Below, piece after piece: positions 11,491 to 22,057 of a DNA stretch of 64,000 nt. The position numbers and the translations under genes were made by a program. A model generated the notes under the pieces. The model searched no databases. It was not told the origin of the DNA and saw only the letters and a program-made list of their open reading frames with translations. How positions within the stretch are numbered: the stretch's first letter is position 1; each line of letters begins with the position of its first letter. The stretch is from Ciona savignyi (taxonomy: Eukaryota > Chordata > Ascidiacea > Phlebobranchia > Cionidae): contig CH003298.1 in assembly GCA_000149265.1 (NCBI GenBank), positions 48,744-112,743 on the forward strand, read 5' to 3'.

Positions 11491-14447
11491 TTAGTTTTCA
11501 CCCTCTGACTTTGCTACAGCACTGTCTGTTTCGTTCTCTAATATGTCCTCAATTTCGCGGTGGCCCGAAGAATGGCTTCTGGAAAGTATCTGGTGCTGCG
11601 CCGGCCGTCGGGCGCCTCTCGAGCGCACTCTGGCGGACCGAACCGTGTACTTGTTCGCCATCGAGAACATTCTACTGGAAGGTGTGTGGGTTTCGCCCGG
11701 TTCCATTAACGCGACCACAGCAGCCTCGGTGACTCCGAGGTGATTTGTGGGGCACATTCGCTCATCGAATGGATAGAAGTCGGAAGAATTACTTTCGCTA
11801 CCGCTCTCTCCCAAAATGCCCGCAGACGACATTCTCGAATCGGGATCGTCGTAATCGCCGAACTGCACCATTTCTACATCTTCCTCATCCAAGGAAACGT
11901 CGCTAAATATCGACGTGGATGAGTTGTCACGCGCCCACCTAGCCCCATACACCATGCCTCCCGTTTCCATCGCAATGTGAGAAGAGTTATCGTCGCTGAG
12001 AGGTGTAATGTCGCTGAGAGCTGTGATATCGCTGAGGCAGACGTCCTCCAATTTCCTCTGCCCGTCATCCACGTCGATCTTCGGAGTATTTCCGACCCAG
12101 TTTACCGGCCTAATGAATGGAACAGAAACGTTTAAAACACAATATCTAAGTATTAATATCAAACTAACAAAACTGGCTATATGTAGGCGGCTAGAATGCA
12201 TCCTCATTCCTAGGAAGCATTATTGTTAAGGGTCGTGTCTTTATAAATATTTTACGATTTCAAGGGAAATTATTTTTTTCTACTTGTTTTTTATTATAAA
12301 TCTCCTAATGGTGAGAGGCACCGTAGTCTAGACGATTTTCCCAAATGTGCTTGTTACCGATTGCGGCCGTCAATTCCCAAAAGACAAAATTATGGGGAAC
12401 CTAGTACGACCACTTTTAACTATGCTCCCACCGAAATTTACCAGATTTAAAAATTGTAAGCAAAATGTATTGCACATCAGGTCACCCACTTAACCCCCCA
12501 CAGCAAAATATATTGCACAGGTAACCCGCTTAACCCCCACAGCAAAATAAATTGCACAGGTAACCCACTTAACCCCCCACAGCAAAATACATTGCACAGG
12601 TAACCCACTCAACCCCCCCACAGCAAAATATATTGCACAGGTAACCCACTCAACCCCCCCACAGCAAAATATATTGCACAGGTAACCCACTTAACCCCCA
12701 CAGCATAATATATTGCACAGGTAACCCACTTAACCCCCACAGCAAAATATATTGCACAGGTAACCCACTTAACCCCCACAGCAAAATATATTGCACAGGT
12801 AACCCACTCAACCCCCCCACAGCAAAATACATAGCAAAGGTAACCCACTTAACCCCCACAGCAAAATATATTGCACAGGTAACCCACTTAACCCCCCCAC
12901 AGCAAAATATATTGCACAGGTCACCCGCTTAACCCCCCCCCCACAGCAAAATATATTGGACAGGTAACCCACTCAACCCCCCCCATACCCCCCCAACAGA
13001 AAAATACCGGCCAAGTCTACGTCTCCCGCTTCCCCCCGGCACAAGCATCGTTTCCTCGTCGTCCCACGGAACCGACTTCTTCGATTTCAAATACAACATT
13101 TTTCTTAAACTTCCAAACAAGGTTGGTGATTCGGATATTTCGACCGGTTTCGTTTCTTTAGATCGGTGAACTGGAAAAAATAATCAAACAATCAGGTTAT
13201 AAGGCAATTCGAGCCTAGTACGGTTGAAATTCTGCCCTTATCTAAAGTTTAAATACAGTAGAACCCCGCTTACCTGACCACCTATGGGACCGTGATCAAG
13301 CGGTCGCGTTAGCGGGGTGGTCGTGTTAGTGAATTTTGATTTGCAGCAAGTTGTCGTCATATGCAGCTTAAACGTCTGCATTTTTATTAAATATTCACCA
13401 AATGCCATTATTTTTATCAGATACTGCAGAATGAGTTTAATACTAAAGTTTATCTTGTAGAATTCAGTTCTGTCTGTCACATTTTTTTGAGTGCGCTCAT
13501 TTATTTTTATTGTTCTGATCAAAAAAGAAATTTAACCTTGTTATTTTGGCGACAAAAGCAAATTATTTAGCACATGTGGTCACTTAAGCGGAGTCAATTT
13601 TAAAGGTTTGGACCAAAATATGGCGGTCGTGGTCTGGAAACCGGGGTGGTCGCGTTATTGAAACAGAATGCAATGCATTACTATAGTAAATTATTCGGGA
13701 CCGCACAAAAGTGGTCTTGATAATGAGGTGGTCGTGTTATCGAGGTGGTCTTCAAGCGGGGTTCCACTGTACATTAAAATGATACCAGTGAGATTCCAGG
13801 TTCGATCCTATGTCTAACCACCTTTTTTGGAGAGTTGTTCTCCGGGCAAGACACTTTAATCTTTGCATTGAAACAGTGGATTCATACGGCTGGGCAAAAT
13901 TGTAATATCCAATAACGAACACGTCACAATATAGCTCAGATATAACGCATTTCGACACTTTATACTCGTGTTTAGGGTGCCTCCAATATTTACAGGATCA
14001 CTTGGATTGGTTGGCGCTTGTTATATTAGGCTGTATTTACCCCAGAACGTTTTGTCGTACGTCTGGCAAAAATGTTTTTGTCGAAAGTGTGTTTTTCGTT
14101 TTTTTGTCGATTCAAACCAATAAAACGCCTTTCGATCTTGTTTTTTATGGACATAATTTGTCAGAATTATGGATGCAAATAAAGATGAACAGATAGCCAT
14201 ATTATATTAGTATGCAAACTTTTGTTAAATTCTTACGCCACATATGTGCTACCTGTAATGGTTGAGTTCTTTCGCGAAGTGCTGTAAATTGTAATTGATG
14301 ATCGTTTAGACTCGCTGTTCCCGTACACCCTCACGGTCGGCTTGTAGCAGCCACAACAGTGAAGTAATTTCTCACAGTAACAGCACACGAAGAAGAAAAA
14401 CACTGCGACCAGTATCAACAGGAATATCGAAATACAAAGCCAGAACC
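11491..14447 (-). CDS. Shisa-like protein, long-isoform transmembrane and cytoplasmic exons
   Basis: There are three exons: 14447-14253, 13170-13008 (donor tentative) and 12109-11491, ending at a TAA. The first encodes a transmembrane helix (CISIFLLILVAVFFFFVCC) followed by a cysteine-rich juxtamembrane run (CCYCEKLLHCCGCY). The next two encode a long polar cytoplasmic tail, about 325 residues in all, rich in Ser, Asp and Glu. No signal peptide or ectodomain was found immediately upstream. The acceptor at 14447 starts with GG, exactly completing the T left by the ectodomain exon at 16629 to give Trp. I therefore read this as the long alternative 3' end of the gene starting at 17905, predicting about 396 residues. 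It could instead be a separate gene whose 5' exons I missed. Phases agree (2-1-2) only with the CCG/GT donor at 13008. Confidence 0.6.
12459..12990. repeat. Minisatellite, about 13 units of 39-43 bp
   Basis: The unit contains GCAAAATATATTGCACAGG and TAACCCACTTAACCCCC, with small length changes in the C-run. It lies within the intron between exons 13170-13008 and 12109-11491. All three minus-strand frames give repetitive pseudo-ORFs that should not be taken for protein. Confidence 0.95.
13256..13769. mobile_element. Tc1/mariner-pogo-type MITE
   Basis: The left end CAGTAGAACCCCGCTT matches the reverse complement of the right end, CAGTGGAACCCCGCTT. The element is flanked by TA on both sides, as expected for Tc1/mariner/pogo TA target duplication. 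The 514-bp interior repeats GGTGGTCGTGTTA-like words near both ends and has no transposase frame. It lies in an intron of the Shisa-like gene. Confidence 0.8.
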
Positions 14448-14457
14448 CTGTAGATTG

Positions 14458-14737
14458 TCCGACAGGTTAGTCTAGTGGTTTAGTGCGTTGCCTTTCAGTC
14501 GAGGAGGTGCAGTTTCGAAACTGGTCGCTAGCTAGTTGGTTGTGTCCTTGCGCAAGGCACTTAACGGGCATTGCCCGAACCCAGTAGATTTATGGGTTCG
14601 ACTAAATTAAAGGAATGAAATATTTATACACAAAAACACACTGCATTAGCTACGGTAACCCGACGGTGTGGCGCCTATGTGTAAATCCCCCCCCCGCCCA
14701 AGGTTTTCCCACTCACTGGGATAAACATGAAAATACC
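14458..14737 (+). repeat. SINE-1 copy abutting an acceptor
   Basis: This is a near-complete plus-orientation copy from the head (GACAGGTTAGTCTAGTGGTT) to ATAAACATGAAAATACC. Its head lies about 10 bp from the minus-strand acceptor of exon 14447-14253, so the SINE now forms the upstream intron sequence of that acceptor. Confidence 0.85.
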
Positions 14738-15545
14738 ACTTCATTTTAGTAAGTTTAGGGCCGATTTATTTGTGATTTGTTTTGCTTTGGAATCGCTAAT
14801 CGGTTGTTCTCGGCATTGAGTTATCGCTGTTAATCTGACTGCAACGTTCATTTTATATCCTGGGAGTCGAAAGAGGAGGCGTTTCCATCTTTTTGTAATC
14901 GGAGTTATTACAGTGTGTAAAATTTAGTGACGACATTTTGATTAAATTAATAGAATCAGGCACCGCCTATTTAGCGACATGGTTAAAGATAGCCTACGAC
15001 CTAATCGCGAGCGGCTGGATCTTTTCTGTCTCCTTTGCGTTAAGGGTATAATTTGATGTTTTAAAAACTAAATTTATAAAATTAATCTAATTTAATTTAA
15101 CCTCGTGACGCCGTAACAAATTAGATAAATGCTAAAGCGTATTCATTGGTAAGGTTCAAAGGAAAGATAGGAAACGGGGCTATATTTTATAGATATTCAT
15201 GAAACGTTATTAACCTGGAATTTATCTATCCTTAAAGGATCATTAATTTACCGCCAGTCAGTCACTATGGGCCCAGTAACGAAAACATAATATATTAATA
15301 TGTATAAAATTACTGACGCTATTTAATTCTCATACTGGATACGAATCTGGAATCGTACTGTTTTTAACCTAATTGTAGAAGTACCACTATATGATTTTCA
15401 GGATGATATTGCTATAGTCGCAACATCAACGTTTTCTAAACTGTACAGGTTGTGTGGCCGATTGTGCAAATTAAAATTACCTAATTAGGGGTTAGACGTT
15501 TTAGGTTTACATCAAACAAATGACTTGTTCTACACCTTTGGTATA
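14738..15545. other. Intronic or intergenic stretch, nothing recognised
   Basis: I searched both strands for a cysteine-rich exon that could precede the transmembrane exon at 14447 and found none. The sequence is AT-rich without clear repeats. Confidence 0.4.
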
Positions 15546-15675
15546 AAGAAAATTTATGTTTATCCCCGTGTCTGGGTAAATGCTATAGGGGCGTTATAAC
15601 ACACGCGTAATTATCAGATCATATCGTGTCCACCGTCAGTTTACCGTCATTTGTTCAGTGTGTTGTCTACGATCC
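15546..15675 (-). repeat. SINE-1 fragment, degenerate
   Basis: The 3' half only is present: TTTATGTTTATCCCCGTG, ACACACGCGTAATTATCAGA and GTCCACCGTC blocks with many substitutions. Confidence 0.6.
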
Positions 15676-16230
15676 AAATGTTCCCTATTTGGGTAAAAAT
15701 CATCTTTCCACTGGGTTTAAGCAACGTCCGCAATGTACCTTTCCCAATGACACAAATCTCTTGCTAGCAAGTAGTGTCGAATTTGCAAGTCTTGGGATGA
15801 TAGGCGCTCTACACAACAAGCTGATCGGTTTTAGACAGAAAGCCTGTTTGTCTAAGTTTTCCACTATAAGGTAGTTATGCCTGTAAAGACGTTTAAATGC
15901 AACTGAAAAACCGCCGAGTCCTTTTTACACAAAATACTCATCATTTAGGCATAAAAGCAATGCACAAAAGAAATCGCAAGCTCTTGCAGTTTAATGGCAT
16001 TTTGTAATTCAGTGAGCAGTGCTGCAACGTTAGTTGTATGTTTGGTGGGTCCAAACAAAAATAATAATTGTCCGTTACTTGGGGTAAATGATAAAAACAA
16101 CGGTCGATTTCTGGTTCGGTCGTTCTTTTATAGCAGATAGCCTGCGATTTACACTGTACATTTGATCGGTTGTAGCTAAAATGAGTTTCCTTCTCTGCAA
16201 TACACGCGACACTTATGAGTTCAGCGGAGT

Positions 16231-17905
16231 TTAATCGCTTCCACCGCTTCCGCCGCTTCCGCTATCGCCGCTGTCCGAGTCCCCGGAAGACGAGGATGAA
16301 GACGACCCGCCGAACGGTCCGTGTCCTCCGCCGAATCCGAAACAGCAGCAGGGAAAGCATAAAAAGTCCGAATGGCAAAGACCTCCGAGCATAATCGGGA
16401 TCGCAATGAAAATCATGGCACCTCCGATCCCTTAGAAATCGCCAAGTTATGCGGTTGGTTAGTACGGAATGAAATCAAGCCAAAATACCTTAAATAAATA
16501 TTTTTATTTAAGTAGAAACCAATGGTTAGCACCCTATGATTTTATGCACTAGCTTAAATAAAATGCTTAATATAAGTTAACACAAACACAGGACTTGATT
16601 CACAAAATAACTTAGTAATTTTACTTACACCACTTGTCCAAAGGTTCAAAGTTTTTATAACAGCACTGCGCGTTTCTTACACCGCAGCAGTAAGCATCAG
16701 GGCGGTCTGGAGAAAAACAAATTTGTACCAAAGCAATCATCAAAACAAACTTTGTTTTGTAATCTGTAAATTACCTTGGCATTTTGTTGTTAACGTCTTC
16801 CCTTTATGTAAGTACTTGCATGTTGCTCCCTCCGTCTAAAATACGAAGTATATTTATATAACGATATTTAAATATATATCAAAAGATGTGCTCTTTACAC
16901 ACAACTTGTATCAGACTGGTTCTGGGCTTGAATCTCGACCTGGCCATGTTTGGGCGAGGTTACATCGCTAGACAAGACATTTCACATACGTTGTTGCGGC
17001 CTAACGGATTTATTTGGATGCAGTAATTTATAATAATGTCGGGCGGATAGCTCAATCGTTAAGAACTCTTGCAGACATACGAAAAGCTGTGTAATGAAGA
17101 CCAGCTTCTGGCTAGAAGATCGTATCTTTGGGCCAGAGAGCAAGCGGACATGTTAGACTTGTCGAAAGATTGAAGAATGTCTTAATTTATACAACACTTC
17201 ACAATAGCTGTAACCGGACGCTGGGCGCGAGGTCATCTGACGATGGCCAGTGTAATAACTTTTGGTCTGACAGGTTAGTTTGGCCTGTTTAGTGCGTCCC
17301 CTTTCAGCCAAATGGTTGCAGGTTCGAAACTGGTTGTTAGTTTATCGGTCGGGTCCTTGGGCAAGAAAAAATTAGCGGGTTTATGGGTTGTACCAAATTG
17401 TAATGATGTCTTAATTATACAACACACTGCAATAGCCCCGATAACCCGACTGTGGGCGCGAGATAATCTGACGATTGCCTGTGTGTTAAACCCCTTTATT
17501 TTTCTATTAACAGGGATAAACATGAATAACCTATCCTATCCTAAATTTTCTTTGTATATTTTATATAAATAAACATATTGCACTTTTTCTCCGACAGCCC
17601 GATTGTGATCACATGGCTTTCTGACGAATGTTAGTATTACATATAACTATTAAGTATATCTTCTTCTTTTTAGTTAAGGATATTCAAATAACTTGGGCTG
17701 GGTGTATCCAGCATAGGTTAAAGCTGGCGGGTAATAGGGTGGACAGACGAGTTTACAACTTACAAGTATTACCAGAGACTTCCCTATTTGTCCAACACAG
17801 CCCGTTCAAAGTTGAGATGCAAGCACTTACCCCTGACGATTGAATAAACGGAAGAAAACACGCCAACGTAAAGAGTAGAACCACAGGCTTTCCAGCAAAA
17901 CGCAT
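16231..17905 (-). CDS. Shisa/CYYR1-like small membrane protein (short isoform)
   Basis: Four exons with consistent phases: 17905-17831, 16835-16775, 16706-16629 and 16430-16231 (stop). The predicted protein has 137 residues. Residues 1-25 form a signal peptide (VVLLFTLACFLPFIQSSG). Residues about 26-72 form an ectodomain with six cysteines in the order C...C...CC...CC, including DAYCCGVRNAQCCY. This is the YCCG-x-CC pattern of the Shisa/CYYR1/WBP1-VOPP1 group of single-pass adaptors. A transmembrane helix (GGAMIFIAIPIMLGG) follows, then a cysteine cluster CFPCCC and a Gly/Ser/Asp-rich tail. Family members act at membranes as trafficking or receptor adaptors, but the exact function here is unknown. 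The last coding codon split (T/GG, Trp) is also compatible with the acceptor at 14447, giving a long-tailed alternative. Confidence 0.75.
17165..17543 (+). repeat. SINE-1: 3' fragment followed by a full copy
   Basis: A body fragment (17165-17262, GGGCGCGAGGTCATCTGACG) is followed at once by a second copy (17265-17543) with head, body and CTATCCTATCC tail. Together they form a head-to-tail pair in intron 1 of the Shisa-like gene. A tRNA-like stretch (GGCGGATAGCTCAATCGTTA) just upstream at 17042 may belong to the first copy. Confidence 0.8.
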
Positions 17906-18505
17906 CGTAATCTGTGGACATATTGTATAAAAGTCGTGTGGTGACTTTATCCAAAACTTTATGCACTTAAGGAAGCCCAAGTCAAGTATCAACGCCATGT
18001 CTATACATCAAATGCTTCTGCCAGCAAATCTATTAAGATTACTTAATCTAACCGAATTGTTTTAATGGAAACTCACAGGAACTATATTCTAACACAGTTT
18101 TACTGGCACAAAAGTGTTTTAATCGGACTAGGTTTCGAACCGGTGGTAAGCTAGTCACCAAAACCGTTTTTATATAGAATTGTAAGAATTTGTTATACGA
18201 TTAGGTCGCGTAAACCCTTCGCCACACAGCCGTTTGAATTTACTAATGAATTATAAATATAGCTCCTTCACAGATACGCAGCAACAAGTTTAACTAATAG
18301 TAACAGCAAACAGAAAAGATGTAACATAATCTTTCTTTTCTAAATGTGACAAGACTGCACGCGTCCAATCCAGAAAACCGAACCGAGTTTTGGCATAAAA
18401 TTGGTTTAAGCCACTGGGCAGACGGTGCTCCAATTCGTGTGTTAACTGTTTGCACAAAAAACGGTAGCAATGTCTCCTAATAAACACATCGCGATAGTTT
18501 AAGTA

Positions 18506-18602
18506 ATGTGACTGTGGGCACGAGGTTATCAGATAATTGTCCGTGTTATAATGCTCCCTAATATTTACTATTCCCCGGGATAAATATAATGATCCTACAG
18601 AA
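18506..18602 (+). repeat. SINE-1 fragment (3' end)
   Basis: Only the 3' blocks remain: GACTGTGGGCACGAGG, then CCGTGTTATAATGC, then GGGATAAATATAATGATCC. Confidence 0.6.
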
Positions 18603-18730
18603 TCCTAATTTAATAAAAGAGTAAATTTTAAATAAAAATTATTTTTAAATAAAATTTGAGAATTTGAAAAGCATATTTAACTTTTTATTCAATAGACTGT
18701 AATCCTCAAAAATTGAATAAAACCGTAGGC

Positions 18731-19166
18731 CAGCGGTTCCCAAACTGGGCGCCGCGGCGCCCTGGGGAGCCGCGAGACTTTGCCAGGGGCGCCACGAAAG
18801 CATGCGGAAGTTGCTGCATTTATTGTTTTTCTCACAAAAAATACAGTATATGTCTGGTGTGCAACCCCATACACTGGCATTTAGTATTCGTTTTACCTGT
18901 TAAAAATCCATTGTTCGGTGCCATCTCCCACTATTTGCTGGTAATGCATTGTTAATCGAATAATGGTTTGTAAAATAACTGCTTTGCATTAATTGACTCT
19001 TCGTCACTTTAGTGAATAGTTATAAAGAGTTTGAACGGTTATCCAAATGCGTGCTAGTCTGGATATACAATACTTACAGTTTGAAAATTTTGGCTTTATA
19101 AGGGAGCCGTAAGGTTTAATAAGTTTTCAAAAGGCGCCGCCAGCAAAAAAGGTTTGGGAATCGCTG
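18731..19166. mobile_element. hAT-type non-autonomous element with perfect 8-bp TSD
   Basis: The left terminus CAGCGGTTCCCAAAC pairs with the right terminus, which reads CAGCGATTCCCAAAC on the minus strand. CCGTAGGC occurs exactly at 18723-18730 and 19167-19174 as the target duplication. CAG-G-TTCCCAAA ends with an 8-bp duplication are the classic hAT signature. The ends are GC-rich (GCGCCGCGGCGCC) and the 436-bp body has no transposase. Confidence 0.9.
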
Positions 19167-19232
19167 CCGTAGGCTATAGCATACTCCACGATACGAGGCT
19201 TTATTGGGCGACAAGAAAAATAATACCTCCGT

Positions 19233-19441
19233 TTAGCTTTGACGTCCAAGAAAATTCTGCTTAAAACCGCCACAAAATGGGTCAATGTGTATCAGAAACA
19301 TGCCACCTAACATTCCGCATATTAACATATATGGAATAACTAACACAATTCCAACCAAAGTTCTGTCAACAATGTATGCCACAAGCAATATGCAGAAAGA
19401 AACTGAAATAAACTCCGCAAATGCAAAACTTATAAAATATA
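19233..19441 (-). CDS. Orphan exon of a multi-pass membrane protein
   Basis: A minus-strand open frame, preceded by a possible TATTTTATAAG acceptor next to a (TA)n tract, encodes two hydrophobic segments (SVSFCILLVAYIVD and IVLVIPYMLICGMLGGMFLI). These are followed by HIDPFCGGF and a stop at 19233. No other exon of the protein was found. A decayed second copy lies 370 bp upstream. The family was not recognised. It may be the last surviving exon of a dead gene. Confidence 0.35.
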
Positions 19442-19446
19442 TATTC

Positions 19447-19473
<27 letters not shown>
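19447..19473. repeat. (TA)n microsatellite
   Basis: An uninterrupted run of TA dinucleotides lies immediately beside the presumed acceptor of the orphan membrane-protein exon. Confidence 0.9.
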
Positions 19474-19478
<5 letters not shown>

Positions 19479-19607
19479 CCTAGTCAACTTATTGTACCGA
19501 ATGCACTTGATAAAGCTGTTTACGTTTTAGCATTTAGCCCCATGCACCATGAACATTAAAAATATTGACGTACACATAAAGGGAGCAACGCCTTCACAGG
19601 GTTGACC

Positions 19608-19790
19608 TCCGTTTAGTTTTAACGCCAAGGGAAATTATGCGGGGTCAAGCCGCCACAAAACGGATCGATGCATATGTGCAACAAGCCAGCTAACATTCTT
19701 CATAATCTCAACTAGATGAACTACCGAAGTGCTGACAACAATATACGTCACAGACACAATGCAGAAACAAACCAAAGTAGCCATGCCATG
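19608..19790 (-). pseudogene. Decayed tandem copy of the 19233 exon
   Basis: The sequence aligns with 19233-19441 from ACCTCCGTTTAG onward. It keeps the words for IDPFCGG and the stop, but lacks about 30 bp in the middle and has in-frame stops upstream. It is a tandem duplicate that no longer encodes the membrane segments. Confidence 0.5.
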
Positions 19791-21870
19791 TTACTCCACA
19801 TACATTTTTGTACGTTTACCATATTTTGCATTGTCATGTTAACTGTGGCGTTAATAGACAATTATACTGCTATAAGTCCTTTCCATACGCGTGACCACCA
19901 ATCCACAATAGACATATATAGGCTACATTAATTCCTAAAGCGACATTCTACAACACAAGTCTTCATATCGGTCTATATACACATAATTGACAACAGTTGT
20001 AACTGGTAAACTAGTACTACATACAACTTATAAATAAGTACTTCTAATAATATTCCTACTATTAAGCTGTTATTATTACACTTTTACCATAATATTCTCT
20101 TACCATATTATTCTTCGTACAGCTCGACTGTTTGGTATTTGCCAGTCACGACTTAGTAGCATACGGCATTCGAAGTGTGGGACAGCGCATGCCACATCCT
20201 ATAGTTTAAACAGCTTTACAATAACGCCTCTCTGCCACACCGGATACATCAATTTATAATTAGAGCTATAAGCTAAGCTTTATCGCTGCTCTCACAATCT
20301 GACTTTTGGAAAGTCAGAAAGAATCAATTTCAAAACACTACTTTGTCTCTGAAAAAAGCAACCGTTGACAAATATCAGTTAATATTATTGTACAGTGTAA
20401 TCCATCTTATTATAATAAACTTATTTATTACATAAAAATATTGATTATATAAAATTAATAAAATAATTGATATGTGTATATGGTGTTTTCTTTTTAAAAG
20501 CATTAAACCATAAAAAAACTGCATTTTTCCAGCGTTGAGAAAACGAACTTGGAATAAACAGTTAAAATGTGTATTATGATATCCTAAATGCCATTGTTTA
20601 ACTTAACAACATGGCAAAACAGGAGATAAAAGAAACAAAAAGTCTGAGTCTGCATTCTTTTTTTGAGTGCGAGTATAGGCGTGACATCCATTACCATTAC
20701 GATATATCCTATTCATTTACTGAATTACGGTACATGAACTCTGCTTTTGTCAACAACAAAAAAGAAGTATAAATTAAAGGTAAGACTGGAATAAATAGTT
20801 CGTCAAACTGGCATTATTCTTGCGGTGCTCCACGGAGTGCTTTGCTATGCGGATATGCACGATTGTTGTTGTCGGGTTAACTAGGGTCCAAATTCTTGGG
20901 AACAAACTGTCGTATTTTACTATGTAAATTTCGGGTGAAATGTTGCACTGTCTTGGTTTTCTAATAAAATATATACGTATGGGGAATATACAAATTGCCT
21001 GCTATAACCAAGTCTATAATTCTGGCAATTATTTTGGTTGACAAAGCCATTTCAGTATGTTCAATACTTAATAATTCTTTAATTTAAAAAAAAATGCATA
21101 AGAAAGCCGAAAAACGCTGACACGACTTTAGGCTTTTTTAAGGTTTCGCAGCTTGCATGTTTACTACAGTCGTTGTAGCCTACCGTATTTTTTTAATTCG
21201 GTTACGTTTAAGACGGGGGTCGGTTAACCTATAAGATATATGGGCTAATGGCTTCGCTAATTTGATACCTACTTTACATTAAAATAAAATATGAGCTAAT
21301 AGTCACAAAAATTCATTTGAATAGTTTTTATCTTTTTTAACGGCCTAATTTTTGAACACGTAATATACTCGTTACTGCCTCCATTTTTTTATATTCAATT
21401 CCGTATTTATCGGTCGCGTTAACTATTCGGCCACCCGGTCGTACTTTATCATGACAGGCCCAGTAGGAAATTCATAATATAAACAGCGACAATCACTAAA
21501 TTTCGTCCAGCGTACTCCAATAAAAGTAAGCTGTACCTAATAATCCCGCTGAGAACAGCAAGGAACCAGTTAAAAATTTGCGAACTTGAAATTTTCTTTT
21601 GCGGGTGGATTATCTCAAGAGCGTAATATAAATATGCTTAGTTGGTCTTTTAACAATGGACTATGTTTACCTATCTTGGTTTAACAAGCGAGTTCTTGTC
21701 TGCTTTATTCGCTTGATTTGTTTACCTATCCGTGAATCTTCAGTTAATGCCATGTTTTAATAGTCCTGGGCTTGAGTTTATCTAAGCCTAGGGTATGCAG
21801 GTCACAAGTGTAAGCATGAGAAGTAAAACGAGCTGTAGTCTATTTTTAAGGGGATTTTTAATGCCATTGT
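19791..21870. other. Gene-poor AT-rich spacer
   Basis: I could support no exon here on either strand. A tRNA-like fragment of family C lies at 21405-21450. Confidence 0.4.
21405..21450 (-). repeat. tRNA-like fragment (family C)
   Basis: On the minus strand it reads GGTGGCCGAATAGTTAACGC followed by GACCGATAAATA. This is the same tRNA-Ser/Leu-like head seen at 7090-7200 and 53648-53750, and it is truncated. Confidence 0.4.
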
Positions 21871-21879
21871 CCATACTTG

Positions 21880-21958
21880 GAGCCTACCAGCATATTTTTG
21901 TAGCTTACCAGCATATTTTTGTAGCCTACCAGCATATTTTTGTAGCCTATACCAGCAT
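21880..21958. repeat. Tandem repeat, 21-bp unit x about 3.5
   Basis: CCAGCATATTTTTGTAGCCTA repeats with one or two changes, and the last unit is interrupted by an ATA insertion. It lies about 100 bp upstream of the start codon at 22058. Confidence 0.9.
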
Positions 21959-22057
21959 GCCAGAACACTTTTTTTTTAATTTGTAGTCGAAATTGTAATA
22001 TCGAAAATTTCTTAACCCTGTAACATCATCTCAAGCGACGTTTTTTTAGCAACAAGC

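Noticed and set aside
11430..11743. Plus-strand open frames opposite the Shisa-like tail exon
   Set aside because: Antisense to an exon with matching phase and acceptor; no splice or start context of their own.
12459..12990. CRISPR-like array
   Set aside because: Tandem units have no unique spacers and the genome is eukaryotic; it is a minisatellite.
12490..13120. Several overlapping minus-strand open frames with repeated GLSGLPVQYILLWG-like peptides
   Set aside because: All frames are open because the underlying minisatellite has no stop codons. Only the 13170-13008 part has real exon features.
19285..19530. Plus-strand open frame through the (TA)n tract
   Set aside because: Antisense to the membrane-protein exon and extended only by the microsatellite.
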